64,000 nt of DNA, taken from Flectonema sp. DT1601 (taxonomy: Eukaryota; Euglenozoa; Diplonemea; Diplonemida; Diplonemidae). Below, in pieces: positions 41,101 through 50,978 of the stretch. Below the pieces are notes generated by a model, which did not search any database, was not told where the DNA came from, and was given only the letters and a program-made list of their open reading frames with translations. The stretch is taken from assembly GCA_964019425.1 (NCBI GenBank), contig OZ025820.1:682001-746000 (forward strand), written 5' to 3'. The translations under genes and the position numbers were made by a program. Each line of letters begins with the position of its first letter. The stretch's first letter is position 1.

Positions 41101-42426
41101 GCGTCGATGTTATTTACGAAAATGACGAGACAGTCATCACACACTGCGATTCATCTTTTTACTGAAGAGTTGCACGAGTTGAAAAACAGCAATCTTAAGA
41201 CGTGGGAAAAAGCCGTTGAGAATCACATCATATCACTGGCGACAACAACAACAAATATTGTAACAAAGCAAATCAGTGATAAACTGGACAGCATGAACCG
41301 TTTTTGCAATGATACTGTCGTAGGTAGTGTAGTGGATGTCGCCATGAGTGTGTTTAACAAGACTGTTATTAAAATATTAGAAGACATGTACACAGATCAA
41401 TTAACTTTTAATAAATCAATATCAACACTATCTAATACGGTTACTCAAAGTGTTACTAAACATAAGGAAATTGAAATGTCTCTTGTGGAGTCACAGCGTA
41501 GTAGTTTGATTGCGACGTTATCGTCAGATCTGATTAGACAGTACGGAGTGAACCTAATCTTGAATAGGCCCGTCGGGGATGATGGTGTTCACGGATTTCT
41601 CAAAGAATCTGATTTGAATGACTTCACGTCCCTTGAAGCAGACAAACAGCTATTAAAATGGTCTGTCCACATCTCCGATGTCAATGATACAAAAGAAGCG
41701 AATCTCGGATACGAATATTTCATATCTACCCTTGATGATATTCAACGTAATTGTACAGCTGATAATGAAATATTGATTTCCAAATTCTTAGAAGCTTCCG
41801 TTTCGAGCAAAACTGATAACTTTACAAGCAGCATAATAGAAAGCAGTGATATTACCATGCCTGGCACTCAGGTAAGAAAAATAACTGGAAAGGCAATAGA
41901 ACGAAGCGTCGGAGAACTAACACTCTATTTTAAGGACAGACTGGGACATCCTTCTGAACGGTTGCAGGGCGAGGTAGATTTGGTTATCAAGAAATTTGAG
42001 AATTCCTTAGACACGCTTATCTCAACATTAATCATACCTGCAGCTCAGAAGAGATGGGAAGCTGCTATGACAGCAGTCTACAGCTGTGCAGTTGATACGC
42101 CACTAAATTCAAGTTCTTGGAAGCTAGCAATATCTCAGTCACATGTTCGGAAGTACCTTCGTTTACATGCGGAAGATTGTTTTCAAAAAAGATTTTCAGA
42201 CATTCCACTGTCACGAGCCATTTCAGATATTAAACATTGGTCTGAAACTACTCCGACTGTACTTAAAGTAGCCTGGTTTGATAAACCTCTTTTCAGAGGT
42301 GTTCAAGTAGCTACGGTTGTAATCACTTTGTTATTATTATCTCTCAGTCCTCTACTTTGGGAAGATGTTCTGGGTTGGGATGAGATCCCACAATTGAGAA
42401 CAATTCGACCACATGATAACCGATGA
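38137..42426 (+). CDS. Secretory-pathway GBP/atlastin-like pseudo-GTPase with giant charged repeat
   Basis: Single exon, 1429 residues. A signal peptide or anchor (about 5-25) is followed by a repeat of roughly residues 85-470 built from RLAEEERLAAEKAEEE-type units of 12-16 residues, forming a long charged helix. A GB1/RHD3-type G domain begins near residue 605. Its P-loop reads GVGEGRSGTSTLLN (618-631), with Thr where the invariant Lys should be, and the switch-II DxEG is DIRS. The surrounding GFSV, GVWGM and LLLDIRS order otherwise follows GBP/atlastin/Sey1. A long helical region and a single C-terminal membrane helix (about 1389-1408) with a short tail complete it. Likely an ER or endomembrane protein that cannot hydrolyse GTP normally. 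The start follows ACCTCACCTACAG. Confidence 0.75.
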   Translation: MNDAAILLFIICLSLLGFVLTETTHHSDDVVLKPNELKPTGQEGRLFEEELHTEEKRITEEERLSQEKVKEERLEAERLAEEARLIEGEPIAEVERLTAEKAEEERLAEEEGLAAEKVAEEERLAAEKVAEEERLAAEKVAEKERLAEEERLAAEKAEEVRLAEEERLAAEKAEEERLAEEERLAAEKAEEERLAEEERLAAEKVAEEERLAAEKVAEEERLAEVERLAAEKAEEERLAEEERLAAEKAEEERLAEEEKLAAEKAEEERLAEEKRLAAEKVEHERLAEVERLAAEKAEEERLAEEERLAAEKAEEERLAEVERLAAEKAEEERLAEEKRLAAEKVEHERLAEVERLAAEKAEEERLAEEERLAAEKAEEERLAEVERLAAEKAEEERLAEEDRLAAEKVEEERLAEEEKLAAEKAEDERLAAEKVEEERLTEEERLASTKTEEEGLVAEKAQEEQIAEVEKLTEKKAEEELLAEERPAAENTEEECLTKKEGLAVEKTEELRLAEETKLAELRAGENVSEEANDVIIPPAEEVGEYVTEKGLIDHELQLSSSSDTKKDLSHLLGTPFKLIKRREIHDFGLLETEWVPDDDGLQILSEVADEQLLVVAGVGEGRSGTSTLLNTIAKIVSESEDDLLNGFSVSESSNENSDSPSSVGVWGMIVESPSDYNQRILLLDIRSISSFGNVADDAGLLAALYPIISNLIVTTWASDSVHDTLDTLSMTTAIGQSIIGSHVASIGAEPVPTVSGISKRNRLSGAPALLKTTDLSLTNLQSLSEGFDQPSCTVAQMGVSIPLEGVFDHYHLNSMYKEVDIVNIPPPSLNHTILSDLSFYGISELNPGYSQAVMNLLDEIISKLNSRKIPTSTGNVIASTISRIVKETRFSKERYPKVPRIVDAYVGSSTLEFKTQILTWVENIMFICCKNARKCSITDTSIGLPLSADNDNVIQTVVSGSVFEKALFGHPPSSVGIHITFDNIVKIASMLFTKMTRQSSHTAIHLFTEELHELKNSNLKTWEKAVENHIISLATTTTNIVTKQISDKLDSMNRFCNDTVVGSVVDVAMSVFNKTVIKILEDMYTDQLTFNKSISTLSNTVTQSVTKHKEIEMSLVESQRSSLIATLSSDLIRQYGVNLILNRPVGDDGVHGFLKESDLNDFTSLEADKQLLKWSVHISDVNDTKEANLGYEYFISTLDDIQRNCTADNEILISKFLEASVSSKTDNFTSSIIESSDITMPGTQVRKITGKAIERSVGELTLYFKDRLGHPSERLQGEVDLVIKKFENSLDTLISTLIIPAAQKRWEAAMTAVYSCAVDTPLNSSSWKLAISQSHVRKYLRLHAEDCFQKRFSDIPLSRAISDIKHWSETTPTVLKVAWFDKPLFRGVQVATVVITLLLLSLSPLLWEDVLGWDEIPQLRTIRPHDNR

Positions 42427-42784
42427 AACATTTATACGGCATGTGAAACCTGTATCAATCTATCGTAGTCTTCTTACAGAAGACACCTAAAGTAATAAAT
42501 GATTGGCAATACGCGCAATCACTTCTTTTTTTTTTTTTTTTTTAAGTTAGTTTTCGAAGTTTCGCCGTTTTGACGTTTTGCGTCTTTATGTGTAAGTATA
42601 AGTAATTATGTATATTTACGTGTTCCTTTTGTCAGTTGGTTCATCAGTTTGCCTTATACTTGCCTTGCCAATATAGATAAAACGTTCTTTAGTGAAGTGT
42701 GAAGTAATTAATTGTATTATTTTTTCATACGACAGTATTCGTTGAAACCCTTCAAAGGCAATAGCTGAATAGGGTAATAGGGAT
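42427..42784. other. Short spacer
   Basis: No gene seen. One T-run lies at about 42525-42543. CATACGACAG ending at 42735 is a candidate 3' splice site. Confidence 0.45.
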
Positions 42785-45439
42785 ATGTTTGCTCGTCGAA
42801 AGCGAAAAAAGCTTCGAGATGACGTCACCCGAACAATCGAAGCGTATCCAGATTCAGTGAATAACGTAACTGAACGAGAGAGAAATGAATATAAATCAGA
42901 TTTACTTCTGCAACTAGCAGGAGCGAATGAACAGGCTCGAGTGACTGTCCAAACACAAAGAAGGCAAGCAGCTAAAGCTAATTTAGATAAAGTGTTATGC
43001 AGCATCTTAACATCATATCACACAGACGATCCCCAATATGAAGGAATCCACAAACGGATCAGAGCAGTTGGAGGAAGTGTAACATATCCAAACATCACTG
43101 AAACACTTCGTCTAATTCAACAAGAAGCAAAGCAACACGCCTCTAGAGAAGACTTTGATGAACACCTCGCGACTAAGATAACCTGGTTAATAAAAGAATT
43201 AAGTGCTGAGGGAGAGCGAGCTGACATTTCTGAAGAAAAATGTCAGCATTTAAACGAACTATTAAATGAAAAGGAATTCGATCGCATCACTAACCTTCGT
43301 AAACATATTGAACTACAAGAGAGTGTTACATCACGCGTCAAGGAATTCCGAAAAACAGAACTTCAAAACGAGGTAAAAACAACAGAACTGGAACACTCAA
43401 TCAGGTGTTGGAAGGATAAATATGTGTCCCTTAAAAGTAAATATTCCCAATTCAGTATCCATCCAAAGAACAGAAGAAGATCGACCATCACTAACCTAGA
43501 GAGTGATATGTCTGTTACCATTGTGACTCAATCCTCAAATACTATTGTCCCGACAGCTCAACAGCAGCTCTACGATGATAGTATTTGTAAGATTAATGAA
43601 TTAACAATACAACTATCACAGACTGAAGCAGAACTTCACAAAGTGACAATGATACTGGATGAGGTTAAAAAAAATGAAAAACATCGCCGAGCAAGTGAAA
43701 AACGAGTCGAAGACAGTTTTCACTTCAGAGAAAGTGAAGCAAAGAAAAGAGAACTTCTTGAAGAACAGTGGAGGAAGGTACTTCGCCAATCACGAAGAGA
43801 CTCAACTGTTACAATTGAAGAGGCGCAAGAGGCTCTTCGAAATGCGATTCTAGTTTGTTCTCACAGAGACTCTCAGATTGAAAATTACAAAGATGAATTA
43901 GAATTTACAAAGAACTCTGTTGCTGCAATAAAGGAATGTCATCGCAATGAAATGCTAACTCAACAAGAGCTTCTTGATGTCGTACAGAACGATCACTTAC
44001 GAGAGATCAACGAATTAGAACTAACAGTGTCAGCTTCTGAGTTCAAAGCAACCACAGCAATTGAGAGCTTTGAATCGGAGAGAAAAAAACATCAAATCAG
44101 CCTCGGTCATCTACACAAACTTCGCAAACTGCTATTCGATAATCCAACAGCTCATGAACTACTAGACTTGACAGGAAGTACCGTTAGCAGTAAACTTCCT
44201 GAAGTATCAAAGTGGATTGAAAATATAATAACATTCGCAAAGCAAACCTGCAGCAGTAGTTCTTCTCCAAAAAAGATTGTTCCATTTTCATTACCTGACG
44301 TTGCCACTGTCGCTGTAGAAAAGATAAGAAGAAAAACTGCACATGACATTTCTCGTAAAAGTCCTTCAGTATCGAGGTCAGGATCAGCCAAGCAAATTAA
44401 AAAACCAAATCGAGTTCGTTCTGCTAAGTTATTACGAAAACCTTCAGCATTGATTTCTCAGAGATCCGTGACTCCTAACTATATTATTCCAATCAATACA
44501 GACGTAGAAACACAAACAGATCCTTACTGTGACATTCTAAGACCTTGGACAAACACATCAGAGTGTGACATCCTTAAGGAACTGTTGGAGATTTCATCGA
44601 CTGAAAAATCAAGTTTACAGGTCCTTTTAGATACAGCTGAAAGACAGCTTACAAGTTATCCACTTATTGATAGCATTGTGTGTTATAAAACTTTGTATCA
44701 AAATAAGTTGTCTGAAGCTCAACAAAACGGAGCAAAGTTGGTATCCATTTCAGAAAAATATAACGAAAGTTTTAATAAGTTGATACTTGTTAGGGAAGAA
44801 AACATAACACTTCTCGAAGAGAACACTCGTTTATCTAAAGATGCGAGAAAGGCGAAAGAGTCATTGGCATCCGCTAATAACGAAAAAGAATTATTTACAA
44901 CTAAACAAAAAGAAGATAACTCTGAACAAAATATGATCGTATCAAATTTAAAGAAAGAAGTTTCAGATATTTTATATGTAAAAAATAAAACTGAAGAACT
45001 TTATTCACTGAGAATTAGTAACATGAAGAATGAAGTAGCACAGGCAGCAAAGGCAACTGCCGTTGCGGAATTGAAATTATCTTCAGCAAAGCAATCTGTT
45101 TCAATCATAAGAGCGAGTCAGTTTAAATTAAAAACGTTGTTGGATTCACTCATGTCGTATGTTAGTTTTTCAGATGAGTTTCAGTGTGCTGTGTGCAATT
45201 CATTAGCAAAGGTACCGCTCGTATCGTATCCTTGTGGACACGTCCAATGTCATGATTGTACTCCGTGTCCACTACCACATCCTAGTCCGCCTTGTTTGAT
45301 ATGTGGTCAACTCATCGCTGAAGTGTTCTCGGTACCAGTTGTTGAACATTCCATATCTAGACATGAGAGTATAAGTATCACTCTCAACCTAATGAATAAT
45401 GTCTTAAAGAACTCATCAGTTAAGGTTTCTGATGTTTAA
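42785..45439 (+). CDS. Long coiled-coil protein with C-terminal RING-type zinc finger
   Basis: Single exon, 884 residues. A basic start (MFARRKRKKLRDDV) leads into several long coiled-coil stretches (about 100-240, 270-480 and 620-790), separated by a Ser/Lys-rich linker near 500-570 (SRKSPSVSRSGSAKQIKK). At about residues 800-845 there is a RING-like zinc finger: CAVC, then CGHVQCHDC, then CLIC, consistent with C3HC4 order. This domain order resembles coiled-coil E3 ubiquitin ligases (BRE1-like architecture), but the RING is short and sequence support for BRE1 itself is weak. The gene lies between the pseudo-GTPase and the multi-IQ gene, with no clear functional tie to either. Confidence 0.75.
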   Translation: MFARRKRKKLRDDVTRTIEAYPDSVNNVTERERNEYKSDLLLQLAGANEQARVTVQTQRRQAAKANLDKVLCSILTSYHTDDPQYEGIHKRIRAVGGSVTYPNITETLRLIQQEAKQHASREDFDEHLATKITWLIKELSAEGERADISEEKCQHLNELLNEKEFDRITNLRKHIELQESVTSRVKEFRKTELQNEVKTTELEHSIRCWKDKYVSLKSKYSQFSIHPKNRRRSTITNLESDMSVTIVTQSSNTIVPTAQQQLYDDSICKINELTIQLSQTEAELHKVTMILDEVKKNEKHRRASEKRVEDSFHFRESEAKKRELLEEQWRKVLRQSRRDSTVTIEEAQEALRNAILVCSHRDSQIENYKDELEFTKNSVAAIKECHRNEMLTQQELLDVVQNDHLREINELELTVSASEFKATTAIESFESERKKHQISLGHLHKLRKLLFDNPTAHELLDLTGSTVSSKLPEVSKWIENIITFAKQTCSSSSSPKKIVPFSLPDVATVAVEKIRRKTAHDISRKSPSVSRSGSAKQIKKPNRVRSAKLLRKPSALISQRSVTPNYIIPINTDVETQTDPYCDILRPWTNTSECDILKELLEISSTEKSSLQVLLDTAERQLTSYPLIDSIVCYKTLYQNKLSEAQQNGAKLVSISEKYNESFNKLILVREENITLLEENTRLSKDARKAKESLASANNEKELFTTKQKEDNSEQNMIVSNLKKEVSDILYVKNKTEELYSLRISNMKNEVAQAAKATAVAELKLSSAKQSVSIIRASQFKLKTLLDSLMSYVSFSDEFQCAVCNSLAKVPLVSYPCGHVQCHDCTPCPLPHPSPPCLICGQLIAEVFSVPVVEHSISRHESISITLNLMNNVLKNSSVKVSDV

Positions 45440-45589
45440 AAAGGGTTCGATTATTTACACTTTCTTCGTTCTTTGTTTTGGTAATTATTCCATTTCGGTT
45501 TCTGTCGAAATAAGTTAAAGTAACACCAGTCTTGTTTGAATACGTTAATGTAATTAACTTTCTACAGTTGAAAACTTATTTAACAATTT

Positions 45590-48500
45590 ATGATACTTCA
45601 GATGGATGATATTTATGACGTCGAGTCTGCACTTCTTTCAGCAATCGAATCTCATTCAGATGGAGATATTGTAACTGACCTCGCAAAGAGACTCGTCTCT
45701 AAGTGTTTAACAGTCGCTAGTAACGGTCTGAAAACTGGAAAGTTACGAGAAAGTTATATCTTGCTTCTAAAGGCTGAGAATCTAACAAGTACTGAAGAAG
45801 GAAAAACAAACTTCTTTCTGTGGCATGAAAAATTGAGGGTAACAATGCGGAGGAGATGTTTCACACTGCTGTCGGAATTTGAAAGACGGCGACTGTACCC
45901 AACTCCTCCAAGCAAACAACTTACCGTGAACTACGCAGCACGCAAAGCGCACAGGCAGCATGAAACTGCTTCAGCTGCTGAGATGGATATTTCAGTTGTA
46001 CAAAATAGAACTGTTTCACGTCAGGAATATGAAGGACTCAGTAATAAAGATAATATAATTGATCCGTCGGAAATAAGTATTCTTACCAAGCAAAATGTTC
46101 AGCCAATAGCCGCTGCGAAAGTCACAACTTCTGAAGATCGCCTTCGCCGTGCTCGCCGAATGCGAGAAATAAACGATCGTCGTGAAGCCGAACGTCTCCA
46201 AGAACGAGAGACGGAACGACAACGCGTTCGACATCAAATTGAGCAAAGCCAGAAAGAGAAAGAAGAAACTGCTGTACTTATTGAAGAAAGCAGGTACTTG
46301 AGATCACAAAAAAAAGAAGAAGAAGAACGTCAAAACCGATTAAAACAAGAGAAGGAACAAAAAGAGAGAATGAACCGTCTTCGGAAGATGGGAGCTATTG
46401 CGGCTGCTGGAAAAAAGTTGCGGGCAGACACGTACTCAAGTAATGTAACGGCTTTTGATGTGAAGCAATCGGCACCTGAGAATATAGCTGCCTGGAATAC
46501 TTCTGCAGCCTCACCAGATGGATTGGTAATACCAACAGCAATGCAATCCCCTGAGGATTCAGGTAGAAGATCTGCAACACCTCCTGATGACCCATCACTT
46601 AGTAAACAAGGATCAGCAATTGCATCGGCCTCAGTTTCATTTAGACCAACACTGCTTGGAACTAGAATTTCTCTTTCTGACAAACGAGATACCCGCAGTC
46701 TCAGTAACCTGAATGAAATTAGCAACGTTGGTTCTTTCATTATTGGGGGTGAGATATCTTATTCCTCGTTAGATAATTCAAGCTTTCATATTCTAAATAC
46801 TCAGAAGATAATACGAGGTTGGTTAGCACGAAGGTTCTTCAAGGCTCGACAAAAACAAATTCAAGATTACATTTCTTTAAATATAACTTCTCCACACCCA
46901 GAACAGAGTCTGAGCCTATCAATTCCAGCGTTTGATGGAAGTTGTAGTAGTGAAGCGATAAACACAGCTGGGAAGAAGGGTAAAGTAAAAAAAAATCAAA
47001 AGGGTCTAGCTGCGCGACTCTCTCGGCCAAAACTAAAGAAATGTCCAGCAATTGATGTCGGATGTCAGACGCTTGTATTAGTCCACGACTCCATGTCTCC
47101 GAAGAGCGACTCACCAATTCCCTCAAAGGACCAACAGATGCAAACTGACACCTCAACGACTCCAGACACACCACCTAAACCTGTTTTAGTTTCAATTACT
47201 TCTCAAACTAGTAGCAGGACACTCAATTCAGAGATTATTGAACCCTCAACAGATCTTCCTAATAAGTCTTCAATTGAAGAACTTCCAGTAAAGGATGCTG
47301 ACACAAATAGTGAAGTACTTCCAGTAAAGGATGCTGACACAAATAGTGAAGTACCAATTTCAACAACAACCGAACAAGTTCCAGACAGCACAGAGGTAAG
47401 TGATACGGAAGCGAGAGTGCAGCAGAAGCCAAGTTGCGAGAGTGATGGAGAGAGTGATGTCACAGTTCACACTGTAGATCTTCAAAGTAGACAAGTAACA
47501 CCTTCACATCACAGTGAAGGGGAAGGACAACAACAGATACAAGACACACCGTCATCTGTTGGACAGGAGTCAGAAGCTGATGTTTCTCAAATATCATCTC
47601 CAGAGGTAGTTCCAGAAGATCACAATGTAACCGTACCAGATTATCCAAAGGCTGCTGAAGCAGCTGCTGATGCAGAGATTAGTCGACTTCATCCTCCTCC
47701 GCGACCTGATTCCACTTCGACTTCGGGAAAGCCTGATCCAGGTCGGTGTTCTGCTCTGTTTGAGTTTGAGCAAACCTACACACCAACACCAGATATTACT
47801 GACGTTATTGAAGCTATTCATCAACAGGAACAGTTATCGAAAAATGCTGACAATAAGCTTAGAGATCAGAAGGGTGATCTATCATGTAAAGAGGGTGAGC
47901 CATCACATGAAGAGACAACAGAGCAACCACCAACAACAACATCTACCGATGCTACTGAAGAAGAACCAATTGAAGAGATGATCACTAAACAAGTAGACGC
48001 AAAACTGCTTGACGAAGCGCTAGACATATTACGGCGTCACGGGCAAGTCATAAAAGACGAGGCTGAGAAACATGAGATCGCCTCAAAAGAATTATCAGCA
48101 GCCATATCAATTCAAAGAGTCTACAGGGGATACCAAGGAAGGGGAATAGCGATGATGAAAAGAACTTTTCAGAGTATCGTAAAATTACGTGAGCATCAGG
48201 ACGAGAGAACTAAAAAACGGGAAAAAGTTGAACTTGAAGCAATGAAGAAAAACGTTGAGAGTGAAAAGCAACCGACAAGTCCAACAGTTACAATAAGAAA
48301 ATCAAGACGAAGGCCATCAACTCCTCCAAAGAGAAAAGTGTTTACGGAGTCTGACTTTGATGATCCTGAAAAAGTAGCTGAATGGCAAAGAGAATACCAA
48401 ACACATATTGAATACAAACAAAGAGAATCAGATTACTACAATAAATGTGTTAGAGTTGTACAATCTCTTATAAGAGGATACTTAGCAAAGAATCGCGTTC

Positions 48501-49207
48501 GTAAACTTCAATTATCATATCGTTGCTTACGATGGGCTCTTCGTCTTGACAACGTCAACGAGAAACGTTCTGTCGGTGACGGAGTATTTATCCCTTCATC
48601 GAACACTTTGATATCTGATGCTGCAGTTTCTAGTCAAGTTCAGCTGATAGTAAACTTAAAGAAATCTCAGTTAAAACAATCAATTTCTAACATAGAGATT
48701 GTTCAGTCTTGTTGTAGATCAAAATTATCGAAGACTGCTCGCACTCAGCGACTAACAAATTCTTCATGTATTACAATACAGAAAATATGGAAAGGATACA
48801 TAATTCGTAGTAGGCACGTGAAGCAGAGTCTATCACCATCTGTAGACAACGAGAGCGTTGAGCATATGAGTGACATACGCGGTGTCATGTTTGATGACTG
48901 CGATGTGTATAAGAGTGCAATTGATATTCAAAGAGTTATTCGAGGTCATCTCGCTCGCAACAAAATTCATAAAAAGAAATCAACCATTCAAATCAATCCC
49001 CGTGCTCCACGTCCCAGCACCGCAGCAGTCAGAGAAAACCCTCGCACTGAAGCACCTCTATCTCGACCTGTAACCGCGCCAAGACCTCCGACAGTACGTC
49101 CGACAGATATCCAGCTTCTCAATCGAATTAAGTTAAAGGGAGCTTGGAGTCCCTCTTTAATGAATCCTTCTCGTAATTATGTTCCAATGGTTGCAGTTGA
49201 TTTCTAA
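45590..49207 (+). CDS. Large multi-IQ-motif protein
   Basis: Single exon, 1205 residues. The N-terminal 100 residues form a helical domain that I do not recognise, followed by an Arg/Glu-rich helix (about 180-270). Five IQ-type calmodulin-binding motifs are visible: IIRGWLARRFF near 406, AISIQRVYRGYQGRG near 838, VVQSLIRGYLAKNR near 955, CITIQKIWKGYIIRSR near 1060 and AIDIQRVIRGHLARN near 1110. Between IQ1 and IQ2 is a 400-residue Ser/Thr/Glu/Pro-rich disordered stretch that includes a perfect 36-nt tandem duplication (LPVKDADTNSEV twice, about 47284-47355). The C-terminus is Pro/Arg rich. Proteins of this type often belong to flagella, centrioles or the cytoskeleton; calmodulin or centrin binding is the expected activity. 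Two in-frame ATGs lie close together (45590 and 45602). Confidence 0.82.
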   Translation: MILQMDDIYDVESALLSAIESHSDGDIVTDLAKRLVSKCLTVASNGLKTGKLRESYILLLKAENLTSTEEGKTNFFLWHEKLRVTMRRRCFTLLSEFERRRLYPTPPSKQLTVNYAARKAHRQHETASAAEMDISVVQNRTVSRQEYEGLSNKDNIIDPSEISILTKQNVQPIAAAKVTTSEDRLRRARRMREINDRREAERLQERETERQRVRHQIEQSQKEKEETAVLIEESRYLRSQKKEEEERQNRLKQEKEQKERMNRLRKMGAIAAAGKKLRADTYSSNVTAFDVKQSAPENIAAWNTSAASPDGLVIPTAMQSPEDSGRRSATPPDDPSLSKQGSAIASASVSFRPTLLGTRISLSDKRDTRSLSNLNEISNVGSFIIGGEISYSSLDNSSFHILNTQKIIRGWLARRFFKARQKQIQDYISLNITSPHPEQSLSLSIPAFDGSCSSEAINTAGKKGKVKKNQKGLAARLSRPKLKKCPAIDVGCQTLVLVHDSMSPKSDSPIPSKDQQMQTDTSTTPDTPPKPVLVSITSQTSSRTLNSEIIEPSTDLPNKSSIEELPVKDADTNSEVLPVKDADTNSEVPISTTTEQVPDSTEVSDTEARVQQKPSCESDGESDVTVHTVDLQSRQVTPSHHSEGEGQQQIQDTPSSVGQESEADVSQISSPEVVPEDHNVTVPDYPKAAEAAADAEISRLHPPPRPDSTSTSGKPDPGRCSALFEFEQTYTPTPDITDVIEAIHQQEQLSKNADNKLRDQKGDLSCKEGEPSHEETTEQPPTTTSTDATEEEPIEEMITKQVDAKLLDEALDILRRHGQVIKDEAEKHEIASKELSAAISIQRVYRGYQGRGIAMMKRTFQSIVKLREHQDERTKKREKVELEAMKKNVESEKQPTSPTVTIRKSRRRPSTPPKRKVFTESDFDDPEKVAEWQREYQTHIEYKQRESDYYNKCVRVVQSLIRGYLAKNRVRKLQLSYRCLRWALRLDNVNEKRSVGDGVFIPSSNTLISDAAVSSQVQLIVNLKKSQLKQSISNIEIVQSCCRSKLSKTARTQRLTNSSCITIQKIWKGYIIRSRHVKQSLSPSVDNESVEHMSDIRGVMFDDCDVYKSAIDIQRVIRGHLARNKIHKKKSTIQINPRAPRPSTAAVRENPRTEAPLSRPVTAPRPPTVRPTDIQLLNRIKLKGAWSPSLMNPSRNYVPMVAVDF

Positions 49208-49603
49208 TAGAAAGTAAGAAACTTACTCAATTTGTTGACGTTTTTTTTTCTCTTTTATTTTGATGATAAGATTGGTTTTTTTTTTTTGTGCTTTAGTTTT
49301 TTGACTTCTCTCTTTCACGCTGACCCTTATAATCTGTATCTGAAACTTATTGTTCGGTAGAAAGTTCTTTATGGGGGTTTTGTACTGAATGGTTGCGCAT
49401 AACCGAAAGCAAAAGTCTGAGTAAAGAAATAATTCTTTTTTTTTTAAGCCATTTTTCCTGTTTTACATTTTTTTTTTTTAAAAAAATCCTTTCATATTTA
49501 CACTTTCCTCTCATCATAAGTTAACTAACCACTCACTTAATAACTATTATAGTCGTAGTAGTGAATCCATCTTATACAGTTTCTTTACCTACAGGTGTAT
49601 AAC
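49208..49603. other. Spacer with dispersed-repeat copy
   Basis: 49345-49430 resembles 1350-1440 (TTGTTCGGTAGAAAG, GTACTG, TGCGCA, AAAGTCTGAGTAAA). TTTCTTTACCTACAG ending at 49594 lies 9 nt before the next start codon and is a textbook 3' splice site. Confidence 0.6.
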
Positions 49604-50635
49604 ATGGAAGCTGACGGTGAATCCATCAACCCGGGGAGCTTAGTTTCTATAAGTGGACTGAAGAAACGAACGGATTTAAATGAGAAGATTGGGAGAGTAG
49701 TTGAAGAGATTAGTGGGACAGGTAGATGGGCCATAGAAATAGAGGGTGGAGAGGTAGTTCGGATATTGGAAAAGAACTTAGCAATCCTTGAAGAGGACCC
49801 AGAAGAGGAAGAAGACGAGGAGCACATCGAATCTGATGTTGAAGAGGAAGAAGAAGAAGAAGATGAAGAAGAAGAACAGGAGGAAGAACTAGCAACATTA
49901 CAAATAACGAGAAAGCAAGTCACTGATCGACTCGGTCTTGACTTTGCTTCTGAAAGTGATCTCACTTTGAGTGGCGTCACTCCAGGTACTTGCGCTGAAA
50001 ATACTGATGCTCTTCAACTAGTTGGGTGGAAACTCACTCACATCAACGAAAATGAAGTGTGCTCCTTATCTGATGCTGGGAAGTTTGTATCAAAAAGTAA
50101 GACTCTCGACCTTCAATTCATCCGTCCTGCTACTCATTGGATTACAATGCCAAAGTGTGAATCTGTTCCTGAAAAAGTTTTATTTACTATTCCGTCAGTT
50201 GCTCCATTGAACCCAAATAGTAAAATTGAAATTGGACGTAGTAAGTCTGGAGATGCTTTAATATACAAAGTGGATGGGAAACCTCGACCAAAGACACGCA
50301 GTCTTCACTTTCACATTCTTGGAGAGCACTATACTCGTGAGCTTAGATTTCCGGACCTTGGTTGTTGTATGTGGCTTCCCGCTGATGGATTTTCAGAAAT
50401 CTACTCCTCCCTAAGATCGCTAGCAATGTCGATACCTGGTATTCAACTCAGGGGGTTCTCTGCTAAGTTTAAGGAATCGTCTATAAATGAAATTGAGCAG
50501 CTTGAGGCGGCAAAGGAAGACGAACTCACCGAAGCTAAAAAAAAAAGAGCGATTAGAGCGATGAAGAATTTTAAGAAAAAAAAGCACATGATGAAAGCAG
50601 CAGGTATTGATGGAAAGCGATCAAAGCATGGATAA
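49604..50635 (+). CDS. Protein with SH3/KOW-like N-terminus, acidic tract and PDZ-like domain
   Basis: 343 residues from the first ATG after the acceptor. Residues about 8-65 look like a small beta-barrel (GSLVSISGLKKR, IGRVVEEISGTGRWAIEI, VRILEKNLAIL), similar to KOW/SH3-like modules. An almost pure Glu/Asp tract follows (about 68-95). Residues about 105-165 fit a PDZ-like domain (LGLDF, SGVTPGTCAENTDALQLVGWKLTHING-like order, ending LDLQF). The next part is a beta-rich segment (LHFHILGEHYTRELRFPDLGCC) and the C-terminus is Lys rich (KKKRAIRAMKNFKKKKH). I do not recognise the full architecture. The acidic and basic tracts suggest binding to RNA or chromatin, but this is inference only. Confidence 0.72.
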   Translation: MEADGESINPGSLVSISGLKKRTDLNEKIGRVVEEISGTGRWAIEIEGGEVVRILEKNLAILEEDPEEEEDEEHIESDVEEEEEEEDEEEEQEEELATLQITRKQVTDRLGLDFASESDLTLSGVTPGTCAENTDALQLVGWKLTHINENEVCSLSDAGKFVSKSKTLDLQFIRPATHWITMPKCESVPEKVLFTIPSVAPLNPNSKIEIGRSKSGDALIYKVDGKPRPKTRSLHFHILGEHYTRELRFPDLGCCMWLPADGFSEIYSSLRSLAMSIPGIQLRGFSAKFKESSINEIEQLEAAKEDELTEAKKKRAIRAMKNFKKKKHMMKAAGIDGKRSKHG

Positions 50636-50978
50636 GGTTCTTGGGTGACGATCGGTTGCGCATGTGACTTTATCAGTCAAACTAAACTGAGGTTTTTTTT
50701 AAAAAAAAAAAATAAATAAATAAAAATAATAATGCAGTTAAGGTTCTCTGCAGTTACTTATTTTTCTTTCCGCTATCCTGATTGTAGTGGCAAAATTCCC
50801 AAAAAAAAAAAAAAAAAAAAAAAAAACCCCAACCTTCCCACCCTTTAACTCATCATCGAACAAACATGCCATTAATTAATCTACCGTTAGTGTAGTCTTC
50901 ACAATGTTGTTTTATTTCTAAGAATCAAAAAAATTTAATCGTATCTTCTCCTCAATAAGGACTCTTAATCATAAAAAT
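50636..50978. other. Short spacer
   Basis: No gene seen. Poly(A) at about 50802-50826. TTTATTTCTAAG near 50921 is a weaker acceptor candidate. Confidence 0.45.
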
